NCBI GenBank assembly: GCA_030656615.1
Contig: JAUSOY010000084.1
Span: 1 to 64,000 of the forward strand
Length of the DNA: 64,000 bases
Direction of reading: 5' to 3'
Source of the DNA: Bacteroidales bacterium
Lineage (GTDB): Bacteria > Bacteroidota > Bacteroidia > Bacteroidales > TTA-H9
Each line of letters opens with the position of its first letter. Position 1 is the first letter of the stretch. Below the pieces are notes generated by a model that was not told the origin of the DNA, did no database searches, and was given only the letters and a program-made list of their open reading frames with translations. The position numbers and the translations under genes were made by a program. Below are positions 26,442 to 36,800 of this stretch, in pieces.

Positions 26442-27254
26442 TTATGCTTTAGTTGTCTTTGCTTTAACGATATCAACGATGGATTGATCCACCAAAATTC
26501 GTCCACAATACTCACATACAATGATTTTTTTGTGCATACGAATGTCTAACTGATGCTGAGGCGGAATTTTATTAAAACAACCTCCGCAGGCGTCGCGCTC
26601 GATTTGAACAACCGCTAAACCGTTACGTGCATTTTTACGAATTCGTGAATAAGCCGTTAATAAGCGTTCTTCAACCAACTTTTTACTTTCTATAGAGCTA
26701 TCAATAAGGGTGTTTTCCTCTTTTTGAGTTTCAGAAACGATATCATCCAGTTCTGCTTTTTTAATTTCAATCTCGCTTCTTTTATCCGTGAGATCGATTT
26801 GAGCCTGGTTAATGCTTTCTTTAATCGTGGTAAGTTCGTGCGTGAATTCTTTAATGCGTTTTTCGGCTAATTGAATTTCGAGACCCTGGAATTCAATTTC
26901 TTTGGATAGACTATCGTATTCGCGATTATTCCGCACATTCATCTGTTGCTCTTCATACTTTTTTATCAGAGCTTCGCAATCCTTAATCGCAGCCTTTTTA
27001 TCGGCAATTTTCTTTTCAAGATTTGCAGTTTCCTGAATATAGTTATCGGTCCGGGTTTGCAAACCCACAATTTCATCTTCCAGATCCTGAACTTCGAGAG
27101 GAAGTTCCCCGCGAATGATGCGGATTTTGTCGATATGACTATCAACCTGCTGGATGGTGTATAAAGCTACCAACTTGCGTTCCACCGATATTTCGGGGGT
27201 CTCTTCATGCTCGGTAGTGTTCTGTAGGGCTTCTTTATTTTCTTTTTCTTTCAT
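26442..27254 (-). CDS. Coiled-coil protein with C4 zinc ribbon (CT398/CdsZ-like)
   Basis: This 270-aa cytoplasmic protein is a long antiparallel coiled coil (about 25-200, rich in E/K/I heptads) followed by a zinc ribbon whose two Cys pairs are in CGGCFNKIPPQ and CEYCGRI. This layout matches the CT398-type family found next to NIF3 genes in many bacteria. The function is not settled. It follows the NIF3 gene by 23 bp and ends at a terminator. Confidence 0.88.
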   Translation of the reverse strand: MKEKENKEALQNTTEHEETPEISVERKLVALYTIQQVDSHIDKIRIIRGELPLEVQDLEDEIVGLQTRTDNYIQETANLEKKIADKKAAIKDCEALIKKYEEQQMNVRNNREYDSLSKEIEFQGLEIQLAEKRIKEFTHELTTIKESINQAQIDLTDKRSEIEIKKAELDDIVSETQKEENTLIDSSIESKKLVEERLLTAYSRIRKNARNGLAVVQIERDACGGCFNKIPPQHQLDIRMHKKIIVCEYCGRILVDQSIVDIVKAKTTKA

Positions 27255-27277
27255 GGACGGGGAGTGTTATTCAGTAT

Positions 27278-28390
27278 TCAGACGCCGATTGGTGAAAAAA
27301 CACAAACCGGATTTATATAACATTCTGATTTATCGGCCGCAAAATTATAAAAATTTTGGTTCAGTATATCAATAATGAGGTTATTGAAAACGATTTCACT
27401 TTCATAATGCCCAATATCAATGCATAATATTCTACCAGATGCCGTTTGAAAGTCGTGGTATTTAAGGTCTCCGGTTATGTATGCATCTGCGCCTGCACGA
27501 ATAGCGTCCTCAATTAAAAAAGCTCCAGAACCACTGCATATGGCGATTTTTTGTAAATCGTTACCGGTTCCGGCTGCATATTTTAGTGCTTTCAAATCGA
27601 AAACCCGGGCAATCTGATTCAAAAACAATTCGGGACTTATTTTTTTTCCAAGTTCTCCAAGAAGCCCAGCCCCTGCCATAGAATATTTATTATCAAGCGG
27701 ATAAATGTCATATGCTACTTCTTCATAAGGATGATTATCGTTTAGCACTTTTACAATGGCTGATTGAAGATGTGACGGGAAAATTACTTCGATTTTTATC
27801 TCTTGTTCGGTATGAATTTCACCAAGGTTGCCTACAAAAGGATTACTGCCTTTACCAGCTCTGAAAGTACCTAGACCAGCAGTATTATAACTACAAAAAT
27901 CATACTTTCCAATTTCACCGGCACCCGTATTAAATAGCGCGCTTCTTAAGGTGTCGGCGTGAGCCTCGGGCACAAAGACTGCTAGTTTCTTTAAAAAGCC
28001 ATTAAATGGCTTTAAAATACTATTCTGCTCAACCTGAAGCATACTGGCAAGCATACCATTAATCCCTTCCGGGTGATTATCAACATTCGTGTGCAGGCAA
28101 AGAATGGAAATATCATTCTGAATACAAAATATCAGTGCTTTTTCTTGTTCTGTATTTGTAGTGAAGCTTTTAACAGCCTTAAAAACAAGAGGATGATGCG
28201 AAATAATTAGATTACAACCTTTAATTTTTGCCTCTTTTGCAACTTCAAGATTTATATCAATGGTTACTAGTGCTTTTGTAACCTTCTGATTTAAATCACC
28301 GTATAGCAATCCACTATTATCATAGTTTTCCTGAAAAGCAGTTGGAAATTTTGAGTCAAAATAGGAAACAAGTTCTTTCAGTAATGGCAT
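27278..28390 (-). CDS. NIF3-like dinuclear metal-centre protein
   Basis: This 370-aa NIF3/YbgI-family protein has an N-terminal lobe with the metal-binding ISHHPLVFK motif (about 64-72). A PII/CutA-like insertion (about 130-235, PYEEVAYDIYPL) makes it the longer family form. The C-terminal lobe supplies GDLKYHDF and DIGHYESE. It is often labelled GTP cyclohydrolase type 2, but the in vivo reaction is uncertain. It forms a unit with the zinc-ribbon gene and has a -7 TAATTTTG at 28404-28411. Confidence 0.92.
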   Translation of the reverse strand: MPLLKELVSYFDSKFPTAFQENYDNSGLLYGDLNQKVTKALVTIDINLEVAKEAKIKGCNLIISHHPLVFKAVKSFTTNTEQEKALIFCIQNDISILCLHTNVDNHPEGINGMLASMLQVEQNSILKPFNGFLKKLAVFVPEAHADTLRSALFNTGAGEIGKYDFCSYNTAGLGTFRAGKGSNPFVGNLGEIHTEQEIKIEVIFPSHLQSAIVKVLNDNHPYEEVAYDIYPLDNKYSMAGAGLLGELGKKISPELFLNQIARVFDLKALKYAAGTGNDLQKIAICSGSGAFLIEDAIRAGADAYITGDLKYHDFQTASGRILCIDIGHYESEIVFNNLIIDILNQNFYNFAADKSECYINPVCVFSPIGV

Positions 28391-28403
28391 AGGATTTTTT
28401 TGT

Positions 28404-28411
28404 CAAAATTA
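28404..28411 (-). promoter_or_regulatory. -7 promoter element for NIF3 gene
   Basis: TAATTTTG on the minus strand fits TAnnTTTG, 13 bp before the NIF3 start and divergent from lpxK. Confidence 0.45.
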
Positions 28412-28455
28412 ATACGATATTCCGCTTTTAAAATACTTTGTATAACTTTACTAGC

Positions 28456-29529
28456 ATGATTCGCTCTGTTTTACTCTATCCCTTCGGATTATTCTATGGC
28501 CTCATTATGGCTATACGAAATCTGCTTTACGATTTTCGGATAATAAAGTCGCATGAATTTGACTTTCCGGTTATTAGCGTTGGTAATTTAACAATGGGAG
28601 GCACTGGTAAAACGCCTCATGTTGAGTACCTTATCCGCAAACTCTCTAAATCTCATCATATTGCCATCATCAGCAGAGGTTATGGTAGGAAAACCAGAGG
28701 GTTTATCCTTGCGGATAATAATTCGAGCTGTGGAGAAATTGGTGATGAACCCCTGCAATATGTTCGAAAATTTAAAAATATTACCGTGGCGGTCGATGAA
28801 AACCGTGTTAAAGGAATTCGAAAATTAAAATCCCTAAAACCAGAGATCGATATTATTATTTGTGATGATGCTTTCCAACATCGACGACTCAAAGCGGGAT
28901 TATCCATTCTGCTTACCGATTTTCATTTGCCTTTTAACAAGAATTATGTTTTCCCGGCAGGAAATTTACGCGAATTTCGAAGTGGGTACAAACGAAGTGA
29001 TATTATCATTGTAACTAAAACAGAGCGGGTGATGCCAATTTTACTTAGGAAAATTGTTATTCAGGAAATTAGCCCCCTCCCCCATCAACAACTGTTTTTT
29101 TCACATGTAACTTATGGTCAGTTAATTCCAATTACCGAAGAGGCTAATAACTTTAGAATAGTTTCAAACCTTAACGTTGTTTTATTTACTGGTATTTCAA
29201 ATCCATATCCCCTGGAACGACATCTAACAGAAGGTGGAAATAAAATTGAACATATTCAATTCCGGGATCATCATTCGTATTCAGTGTCCGATATGCATCG
29301 AATTGTAAATCTCTATAAAACAATGTTGGGAGGCAATAAGGTTATTATCACTACTGAAAAAGATGCAATGCGATTACTAAAAACTAAATTAATCGAAATT
29401 CTTAACGATTTACCGGTGTATTATTTACCTATCGAAATAAAACTTCACCGTCCATATGAAGAACATCTGGGTCAAGCGCTCAACAACCTGATTGAACAAC
29501 ATAAAAAGCAGCTAAATCTGTTTGATTAA
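28456..29529 (+). CDS. lpxK: Tetraacyldisaccharide 4'-kinase
   Basis: LpxK phosphorylates the lipid A disaccharide at the 4' position at the inner membrane. An N-terminal membrane helix (LLYPFGLFYGLIMAIRNL) precedes the P-loop region VGNLTMGGTGKTPHVEYL (about 42-59). DDAFQHRRL carries conserved acidic and histidine residues. I start at ATG 28456 rather than the in-frame TTG at 28438, giving 357 aa. It shows that the outer leaflet carries lipid A. Confidence 0.93.
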   Translation: MIRSVLLYPFGLFYGLIMAIRNLLYDFRIIKSHEFDFPVISVGNLTMGGTGKTPHVEYLIRKLSKSHHIAIISRGYGRKTRGFILADNNSSCGEIGDEPLQYVRKFKNITVAVDENRVKGIRKLKSLKPEIDIIICDDAFQHRRLKAGLSILLTDFHLPFNKNYVFPAGNLREFRSGYKRSDIIIVTKTERVMPILLRKIVIQEISPLPHQQLFFSHVTYGQLIPITEEANNFRIVSNLNVVLFTGISNPYPLERHLTEGGNKIEHIQFRDHHSYSVSDMHRIVNLYKTMLGGNKVIITTEKDAMRLLKTKLIEILNDLPVYYLPIEIKLHRPYEEHLGQALNNLIEQHKKQLNLFD

Positions 29530-29559
29530 AACGGAATTGCTTTTTATGTTGTTTCAAAA

Positions 29560-30789
29560 CTATTTACTTAGCCATAATTCCGGATTGAGCAGTGTTTTAC
29601 CTTTCCAAATCTGCAATTGTACTTCGGCTTCCGAATTTTGATTTGTTTCAATAACTCCCAGGCTTTGCTTGATCCTTACATTATCCCCGACTTTTACCAG
29701 CACTTCACGAATATTTGAATAGACTGAAAGATAATCCCCATGTCTTATAATAATCACATGATTATATCCGGACACCTTCATAACCCGGGTTACTTTTCCC
29801 TCAAAAATTGAACGAGCGAAGCTTTCCTTATACGTCAGAATATTAATTCCATTATTCTGTGTTTTTATGTTTTTAAGAACCGGATGAGGGTGCTCTCCAA
29901 ATCCTTCGGAAATAACTCCTCTTTCAACTGGCCAGGGAAGTTTTCCGGAATTTTTAGCAAAATCATCACTTAGAGCCTGTTCCTCAGGGGTCATGCTAAA
30001 GGTGTATTTTTCTGATTTGGCTGGCTTTTCACTACCCGATTCTTTTCTTTCGCGCTCGGCCCGGGCAATTTCCTCGGCAATAATTCTTTCGATCGTACGC
30101 TGAAGTTCAGCAGCCTGCTTCTTTTTAACCGTAAGATTTTTCTGAATTTCTGACTCTTTTTTCGATAGTTCCTTTAATGTTTTAGAACGTTCGGTCCGGC
30201 TTGAACTCAATTTGGTTTTTTCGGATTCCAGGCCTGATTTCAAATTAACCTTTTGACTTTTCAAATTGCTGATTTCCAACTTCTGCTTTTGAAGTTCAAT
30301 GGTTTGATGCCGCAAAACATCCGCCTGCTTTTTCCTGTACATGCTTAATTCACGCAAATGTTTGAGCCGCCGGTAGGCCTGGAGAGCATTTCCTGATGAT
30401 AAAATAAATGCCGCCTTATCTACCGGACGATTTCCCTTTTGGTAAAGAACAATCAGTGCAGCATATTCCTTTTTAATCTCCTTGATAATTGCCTGTAAAT
30501 CGCGGATACTGTAGTTCTTTTTAACTATTTCGTTGTCGAGTAGTCCAATTTCTGTGTTTATCTGTGTAATATGCTGTACCTGAGCCTTAATAGACTTATC
30601 GAGCAAACGGATCTTATTCATCGTTGCCGATTTCTGGTGTTTCGTTTCATTCATGAGCTTATTCATCTCCTGAATCTCAGACTCAATTTGTCGTTTATTC
30701 GCTTCCAACTGAGTCCTTTCCTGCGCGTGAACAGAAATCTGAAAAAATATTAAGATACAGAATATCAAAATTGGCCTGCTTTGAAACAT
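29560..30789 (-). CDS. EnvC-like murein hydrolase activator, degenerate LytM/M23 domain
   Basis: This 409-aa periplasmic protein has a signal peptide ending at SVHAQ, a long coiled coil (about 25-255) and a C-terminal M23/LytM fold (about 300-405). The zinc ligands of active M23 enzymes are missing: the HxxxD site reads NNGINILTY, and the usual YAH/HxH region reads VYSNI. EnvC-type proteins are inactive in the same way and switch on amidases during division. It is the last gene of the dut-TPR-DUF4292-EnvC unit. Confidence 0.87.
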   Translation of the reverse strand: MFQSRPILIFCILIFFQISVHAQERTQLEANKRQIESEIQEMNKLMNETKHQKSATMNKIRLLDKSIKAQVQHITQINTEIGLLDNEIVKKNYSIRDLQAIIKEIKKEYAALIVLYQKGNRPVDKAAFILSSGNALQAYRRLKHLRELSMYRKKQADVLRHQTIELQKQKLEISNLKSQKVNLKSGLESEKTKLSSSRTERSKTLKELSKKESEIQKNLTVKKKQAAELQRTIERIIAEEIARAERERKESGSEKPAKSEKYTFSMTPEEQALSDDFAKNSGKLPWPVERGVISEGFGEHPHPVLKNIKTQNNGINILTYKESFARSIFEGKVTRVMKVSGYNHVIIIRHGDYLSVYSNIREVLVKVGDNVRIKQSLGVIETNQNSEAEVQLQIWKGKTLLNPELWLSK

Positions 30790-30800
30790 TGGATGAGGTA

Positions 30801-31625
30801 TTATTGAAAAATTCTGGAATAATTATCAGGTATGGTAAAAGGAAATGAAAGTGAATCATTGATGCTTATTCTCTTCATATCCAGTTTGATTTCCGATTTC
30901 TCTGGCCTTGTAATATTGATTTTAACCGTTGTTGGTAAGTAGGAATCGTTAAAAAGCTTAAAATCAGAATATTTGATTCTCATTTTCGAGTCATTATCAG
31001 AAATTTCGTGAATCAACATTTCTTCAATTTTAAACGATGATGAATTTAGCCAAATATCCTGAAAAATCACCCTATCCACATCATCACTATTTCGAACAAA
31101 TCGCCTCATTTTACGTCGATTAGCAGTTGAAAGATGATACTGATCCGCTTCAACACTCAACTTAAAATTATCGGTAAAATATTGTTCGAAGTCATTTCCC
31201 AGCAGAAGGCTCTGAATTATTTCTAAATCCAGGTTTACTTTGAAATAATTTCTCAAGAAATCCATACCTGTTGCCAGATATGTCCTATTAAATTTATCCA
31301 TAATAAAAACGGAATCACGGGTAATTAATAAGCGGGTCGATTCGATTCCTAATAAAGGCGATATGGAGGCCCAGATAAGACTATCTTTTTGAATCCGAAT
31401 CATTAGTGTAACGTCCATTTCTGTTCCACCGCTTTCAAATTGCACTGCAACTTTGGCAGAAACTGTTTCACATCGAAATCGATGTTCATTCATTCCTGCC
31501 AAAACATAACCAATTTGGGCATTTTGCAAAGGAATGATTGCTGCTTTTCGTCTTGAAGAACAAGCAGAGCCCAATAGAAGCATACCTATTACAACAATAA
31601 ATAATACATTCTCTTTTTTATTCAT
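30801..31625 (-). CDS. DUF4292 lipoprotein
   Basis: This is an outer-membrane or periplasmic lipoprotein with lipobox LLLGSAC at about residue 22. The ATG at 31625 gives the best signal peptide and overlaps the upstream stop in an ATGAATAA junction; an in-frame ATG at 31643 is less likely. The mature part is a half-barrel-like beta sequence (VSAKVAVQFESGGTEMDVT, KDSLIWASISPLLGIE) typical of DUF4292, structurally close to LolB-type folds. The partner is unknown. It is coupled to the TPR gene. Confidence 0.88.
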   Translation of the reverse strand: MNKKENVLFIVVIGMLLLGSACSSRRKAAIIPLQNAQIGYVLAGMNEHRFRCETVSAKVAVQFESGGTEMDVTLMIRIQKDSLIWASISPLLGIESTRLLITRDSVFIMDKFNRTYLATGMDFLRNYFKVNLDLEIIQSLLLGNDFEQYFTDNFKLSVEADQYHLSTANRRKMRRFVRNSDDVDRVIFQDIWLNSSSFKIEEMLIHEISDNDSKMRIKYSDFKLFNDSYLPTTVKINITRPEKSEIKLDMKRISINDSLSFPFTIPDNYSRIFQ

Positions 31626-33324
31626 GCAATTCGCCGGTTTCAATCTTGATTTTTAAAAATTCAGAGCTTTCTTCCATAGAAGACGCCTTTTTCCACTGTT
31701 CTAGTGCTTTTTGTGCTTTTCCAAGTTTAAAGTAAATATCTCCGAGATGCTCAATCATCACACCGCTTGGCTTAACAGAATAATTCATTGCCTTTTTCTG
31801 GTAATCGAGCGCTTCGCTATAAAGCTGCAGTTTGTATAACACCCACGCATACGTATCCAGAAAAGTTGCATTTTTTGGTTCATAAATAATTGTTTTCAAT
31901 GACATTTTGCGGGCATCTTCCAATCTTCTGTTATCGATAGCCAGCCAGTAGGCATAGTTGTTTAGAACATGTACGTCATCCGGTTTAATTTCCAAAGCCT
32001 TGTTAAAACTTTCGAACGCCTCTTCTTTTCTTTTTTGTTCCCAAAATATTTCGCCCATTATGGAGTGAATAACAAACTCCAACTCAGGGAAATTGCCAAG
32101 GGTGTTTAAGGCCTTTTGATACGAATCAATGGCCTTATTATAATCCTTCTTCCTGAAATATGCAGCCCCCTTATGATAATACGGAATTGCTGACATTGGA
32201 TATATTTTTAAAACCTTATCAGCGACGTCAAGCAGTTTATCATCCTTTGCCGCCATCGTTAATGCCCACATATAACGATCAAGAACCCGATAATTCAAAC
32301 TATCAACCTGTAAAGCAGTTTCTAGAACTGGTAATATGTCCTCATACAATCCTTGTTTGTAAAGTATCTCGCTGTAATTCAGAGCTATACGACTGTCTGT
32401 GGGAAATTGTGATAGCATGTCCTTAGTAATAATTGATTGTATTGGACTCGTAGCATCGTGTCCAGCCTCTGTAAGTTTATCGGCAAATATTTGATAAACA
32501 GATATTTTGGTTGATTGATCCAGTGATTGGTTCTGTAGTCCTTGCAGGATAAATTTTTCGGCATCCGCCATTCGATTTTTGAGAATATAAAACTCCGCAA
32601 AAGAAAAAGGTATCGACCAGGAAAGGGCATACATTTTATCCATGTTTTTATCTGCCAGTCGTCTGGCAGATTTTTCGTTGCCCGATTTTAAATATAAATC
32701 AATGAGTTTTGCATCCACATTAGGATTTGATTCCTTGTTCGAAGAAAAGGTTTCGAGCACAGAAGCTGCTTTTCTAGGGTTTCCGGAAACTTCGTAAAGA
32801 GAAGCAATTTTTAAAACCAGTCCCACATCTTTTGGATTATATTTACTAAGATCTTCCAGAACAGTTATCGATTTACTCAACTCATCGGTTTGCCGGTAAA
32901 CATCTGCCAGTTTGTAATAATAATCAGCATTTTGGGGCTTTAATTCTATTAATCTTCTGAGTAAACTTATTTGAAAACTATACAACTTGAGGGAGACACA
33001 TGCATCCAAAACTGATTCCATATAATACTGATTGTCCGGATCTTGAAGAACAACCGTATTAAACTGTTTCACGGCTTCATCGTATAACCCTGCCTGCATG
33101 TATATATTACCCAAATCGAAGTGCGCCTGTGTATTTGTGTTATCAAGTTCTACTAATTCCTCGTAGAGTGGTCTGGCTTTTTCATAATCTTCCAATAGTT
33201 TAAATTTTAAGGCATCAATATACAAGGCCGATGCTTTTTGCTTTGTTGATATCGCAGAAGTATCAACCTGTGCGCTTAAACCGGATACTATGAGAAGAAA
33301 TATTAATATGATTGAGTGTTTCAT
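31618..33324 (-). CDS. Periplasmic TPR-repeat protein
   Basis: This 568-aa protein has a signal peptide (MKHSIILIFLLIVSGLSAQ) and about a dozen TPR units, for example AHFDLGNIYMQAGLYDEAV and VLNNYAYWLAIDNRRLEDA. No catalytic motif is seen. In this phylum it sits between dut and a DUF4292 lipoprotein, so it is probably an envelope assembly scaffold. It overlaps the next gene by 8 bp. Confidence 0.88.
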   Translation of the reverse strand: MKHSIILIFLLIVSGLSAQVDTSAISTKQKASALYIDALKFKLLEDYEKARPLYEELVELDNTNTQAHFDLGNIYMQAGLYDEAVKQFNTVVLQDPDNQYYMESVLDACVSLKLYSFQISLLRRLIELKPQNADYYYKLADVYRQTDELSKSITVLEDLSKYNPKDVGLVLKIASLYEVSGNPRKAASVLETFSSNKESNPNVDAKLIDLYLKSGNEKSARRLADKNMDKMYALSWSIPFSFAEFYILKNRMADAEKFILQGLQNQSLDQSTKISVYQIFADKLTEAGHDATSPIQSIITKDMLSQFPTDSRIALNYSEILYKQGLYEDILPVLETALQVDSLNYRVLDRYMWALTMAAKDDKLLDVADKVLKIYPMSAIPYYHKGAAYFRKKDYNKAIDSYQKALNTLGNFPELEFVIHSIMGEIFWEQKRKEEAFESFNKALEIKPDDVHVLNNYAYWLAIDNRRLEDARKMSLKTIIYEPKNATFLDTYAWVLYKLQLYSEALDYQKKAMNYSVKPSGVMIEHLGDIYFKLGKAQKALEQWKKASSMEESSEFLKIKIETGELHE

Positions 33325-33361
33325 GCGATTAATTTACAATTAATTGAAATAGTCTAAAATC

Positions 33362-33808
33362 TTACACACCACTATGGCCAAACCCACCACTGCCACGATC
33401 GGTTTCTCCAAGCTCCTGCGAAATTTGCCATTCAATTCTTTCGAATTTTGAAAAGACCATCTGAGCAATTCTATCACCGTTTCTGACTTCAAATTCTTTA
33501 TCAGACAAATTAATAAGTATTACCTTAATCTCTCCTCTATAATCAGCGTCTACCGTTCCCGGACTATTCAGAACACTGATGCCATCCTTAATTGCCAGAC
33601 CACTGCGAGGCCTGACCTGCGCCTCAAAACCTTGCGGAATTTCGATAAACAAACCCGTAGGAATCAAGGCTCTTTGTGAGGGTAAAATAATAAGCGGGGT
33701 TTTTAGATCAGCCATTAGATCCATACCTGCCGCTAAAAGCGTTTTATATTCGGGAAGCTCATTTTGCGAGTGATTAACAACTTTAACTATCATGGGTTTT
33801 TTGTACAA
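33362..33808 (-). CDS. dut: dUTP diphosphatase
   Basis: Dut hydrolyses dUTP to dUMP, preventing uracil misincorporation and feeding dTMP synthesis. The five trimeric dUTPase motifs are visible: [42 protein letters not shown] and the C-terminal GSGGFGHSG arm. It is full length at 148 aa. Confidence 0.97.
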   Translation of the reverse strand: MYKKPMIVKVVNHSQNELPEYKTLLAAGMDLMADLKTPLIILPSQRALIPTGLFIEIPQGFEAQVRPRSGLAIKDGISVLNSPGTVDADYRGEIKVILINLSDKEFEVRNGDRIAQMVFSKFERIEWQISQELGETDRGSGGFGHSGV

Positions 33809-33858
33809 AAATATAAAAAGTCCGGGTCCTCTATCGAACTAAAAAGTCAAGCGGACGA

Positions 33859-36800
33859 TTATCCTTTCAAAAAAGCCGGAAACCTAAGCGTAAATGTCGT
33901 TCCTTCATTTAGTACGCTATGAAAATCTATCTTGCCATCCATTTCCTCCACAATCTCTTTTGTCATAACCAAACCAAGTCCGGTACCACTTGCCTTTGTA
34001 GTAAAATAGGGTGAGAACACTTTCTTGGACGTTTCTGAATCAATCCCGCAACCATTGTCCTGAATAGTAATAACCACCTCACTTTTAATTATTTGAATGC
34101 CAATTATAATGCTTCCCTGCCTGTTTACAGGAATGGATTGAACTGAATTTTTAAGGATATTATTGATGGCTCTTGTTAGCTGAACCTTATCTGCCCATAT
34201 AAAATAGTCGACACCCGTTTCAGCAGAAAGCTGTAAATCCCCTTTAAAATCACTCAATACCATCATGGCAACCCGAGCAATTTCCAAAACATCTGTTTTT
34301 CCCTTATTAGCGTGCGCCAATTTAGCATGGGTCGAAAACTCCGACACAATCGTATCGAGTACATGAATCTGATCCTGCAAATTTTTTGAGAACCGCCTTA
34401 AACGCGCATCCCAATCCGGATCCTTATCGTCCCAGGCTTTTATAAGATGCTGAACGCCCAATTTAATCGGTGTAAGAGGATTTTTAATTTCATGCGCCAA
34501 TTGTCTTGCAATATCCCTCCAGGCTTTTTCGCGTTCCGCTTTCGTTATTAAATCCCGACTTTTCTCAAGTTCCTCGACCATGATATTATATTGCGCAATC
34601 AATAATCCTATTTCATCGTTTCTTTGAATCGGGATTTTTTCGTTCTGCTTTTCAAGTTTGATTTTAGAGAGAAAATAGGAAATGGTTTTAAGTGGCTTAG
34701 AAATTTGACGAGCAAGAAATAAAACAAGGTAAAAGGATAAAATTAATAAAATAACATATATTACAATAAATGATGCATAAAATCCTGAAAGACTTTGATT
34801 TAATTGCTTTCCTGTATCGAAAAAAGGCACATTAATAATTGCAATTACCTGATTCGAAAAATCAAGAAACGGATAATAGGCCGATAAATATTCTTGATTC
34901 CCAATCTTTTCTGAATGAAGAAAAAATGACGCTGATTCATGTTTGACAGCCCTAAATGCGGTTGAATTAATTCGGGTAGGAAGAAGACCTTTTTCGAAAA
35001 TCTGAGGTTTAGAACTGCCAAGTAATACGCCTTCAGCATTAAAAACATTAATATCAGAGGAAAAAATATCGGATAACTTGATAAGTGTAGAATTAAGATT
35101 TTCAGAATTATAAAAAAGCGTATTACGCTGATTTCTAAACTTATATTGAAATTCAGATAGTATGGAATGTGATTTTTCCGATATCGCTTCCTTGTTCTTA
35201 TTATAATTATAGCGAATTATTATCAAGGAGAATAACACTCCTAAAACCAAAAAAGATATCGCTAAAATAATAAATATAATGCGCTGTACTTTGGTTTGAA
35301 AGTAATCCGTATGCGCTACCAGAGCATACTTCTTGGGGAATAATGAGAATAATACGATGCTTATAAACAGTGCATGTAAAATGACAAAAACAAAAGAGTA
35401 AGAAAAAACATTCAAAAAACGAAAAAAGTTCGTTCTATCCGTTCCAATAATCATCACCTCAGCTGCCGAAATTCTAAATACAAAACTTCGGTGCCCTTTC
35501 TTATCAATAATCGTATCCTTCAGGTCTTCCTTGAGAAATTGCTCGGAAAATGTTGGAAATGAATTTTCGCCAAAATAAGATATCAGCCTTCCGGATTTAT
35601 ACCGGGCCATTGATAATGAACTTATATCCAGGACCTGCAACAGACTTTTTTCTGCCAGAAGCTCCGGGTAACTACCTTCGCGTGTAATAAATCGTGGTAT
35701 GAATTCCAGAATAAGACTAAGGTGCTGAGGTTGGGGTGTGCGAATAATACCAATAAAACTATTAAAATTCTGTCCGTAATCAACATAATGCAGGTCACCT
35801 GATGGAGTTTCCCTACCATAGCTTTCTATTATCAGTTGGAAATACTGTAGACAATTTGCATTTACAAAATCCGGTTTTACACTTAAAACATCCAGCGAAT
35901 CACAAACAACAAGCTGAATATCATATTTATCCCAATATCCGCTACTAAAATAGCGGGAATAAAGAAACTTTTGAATCGTCTCGTCTGGTAAGGGCTTATC
36001 ATCTTTATTCAAAAAAAACTTAGGGGGCAAATCGTTAATGCTATCCTTCAGATTATCAAACATATAAATAAGCTGAGGTTCAAATTCTTGTAAAAACAAA
36101 GATTTTGCCGCCACTTTCAATTTTTCATCGTCTTTGTAATTGCTTGCCGCAATAAAATTGAAGGCAAACAAAACAGAACATAAGACAAATACACTGACTA
36201 CACTCTGAAGGCGGAATTCGCTTCGCCTGAAAAATAATAATACGGCGACCACTAAAATGGCGAAAGAGGCCTCTAATATGCCATCCTCCCAACCATGAAA
36301 GTAAGAAATAATGATAGCAAACAGGCCAGAAACGATACCAAAAAAAATCCAGGAAAAAGTACTTAATCGAAGCAATGGGGGAAACAATCGCGTAATTAGC
36401 CACAGGGCTGTAAGGTAGTAAATCAATAATGCCGTAATAAACACATATAATGCGGAATTCCAATTCGAGAAATTTGCAATATCAAGATTCAATCGTGTAT
36501 TAATTACGACTTCCCGACTAATTTCACCAAGAATAAATACCAAAAAAAAGGCTAAAGCAATAGAGAAGAAGCTGAAAAGCTTTTGCCGTCCGGGATTATT
36601 TAACAAATTTGAAATAAACTTCTTTCGCACAAAGCTCACCAAAAAGGTCAGAAATACAGCTGTAATAAAAAAATGAGCAAGGGAATTTCCCAATATATTA
36701 CTGGCAAAAAATTCAGAAGAATAATAAATGGAATCACGAGCTGGTAATGTTTCGAGTAACATTCCTGAAAAAAGCCAAAGGCCAATAGTTCCAAATATTA

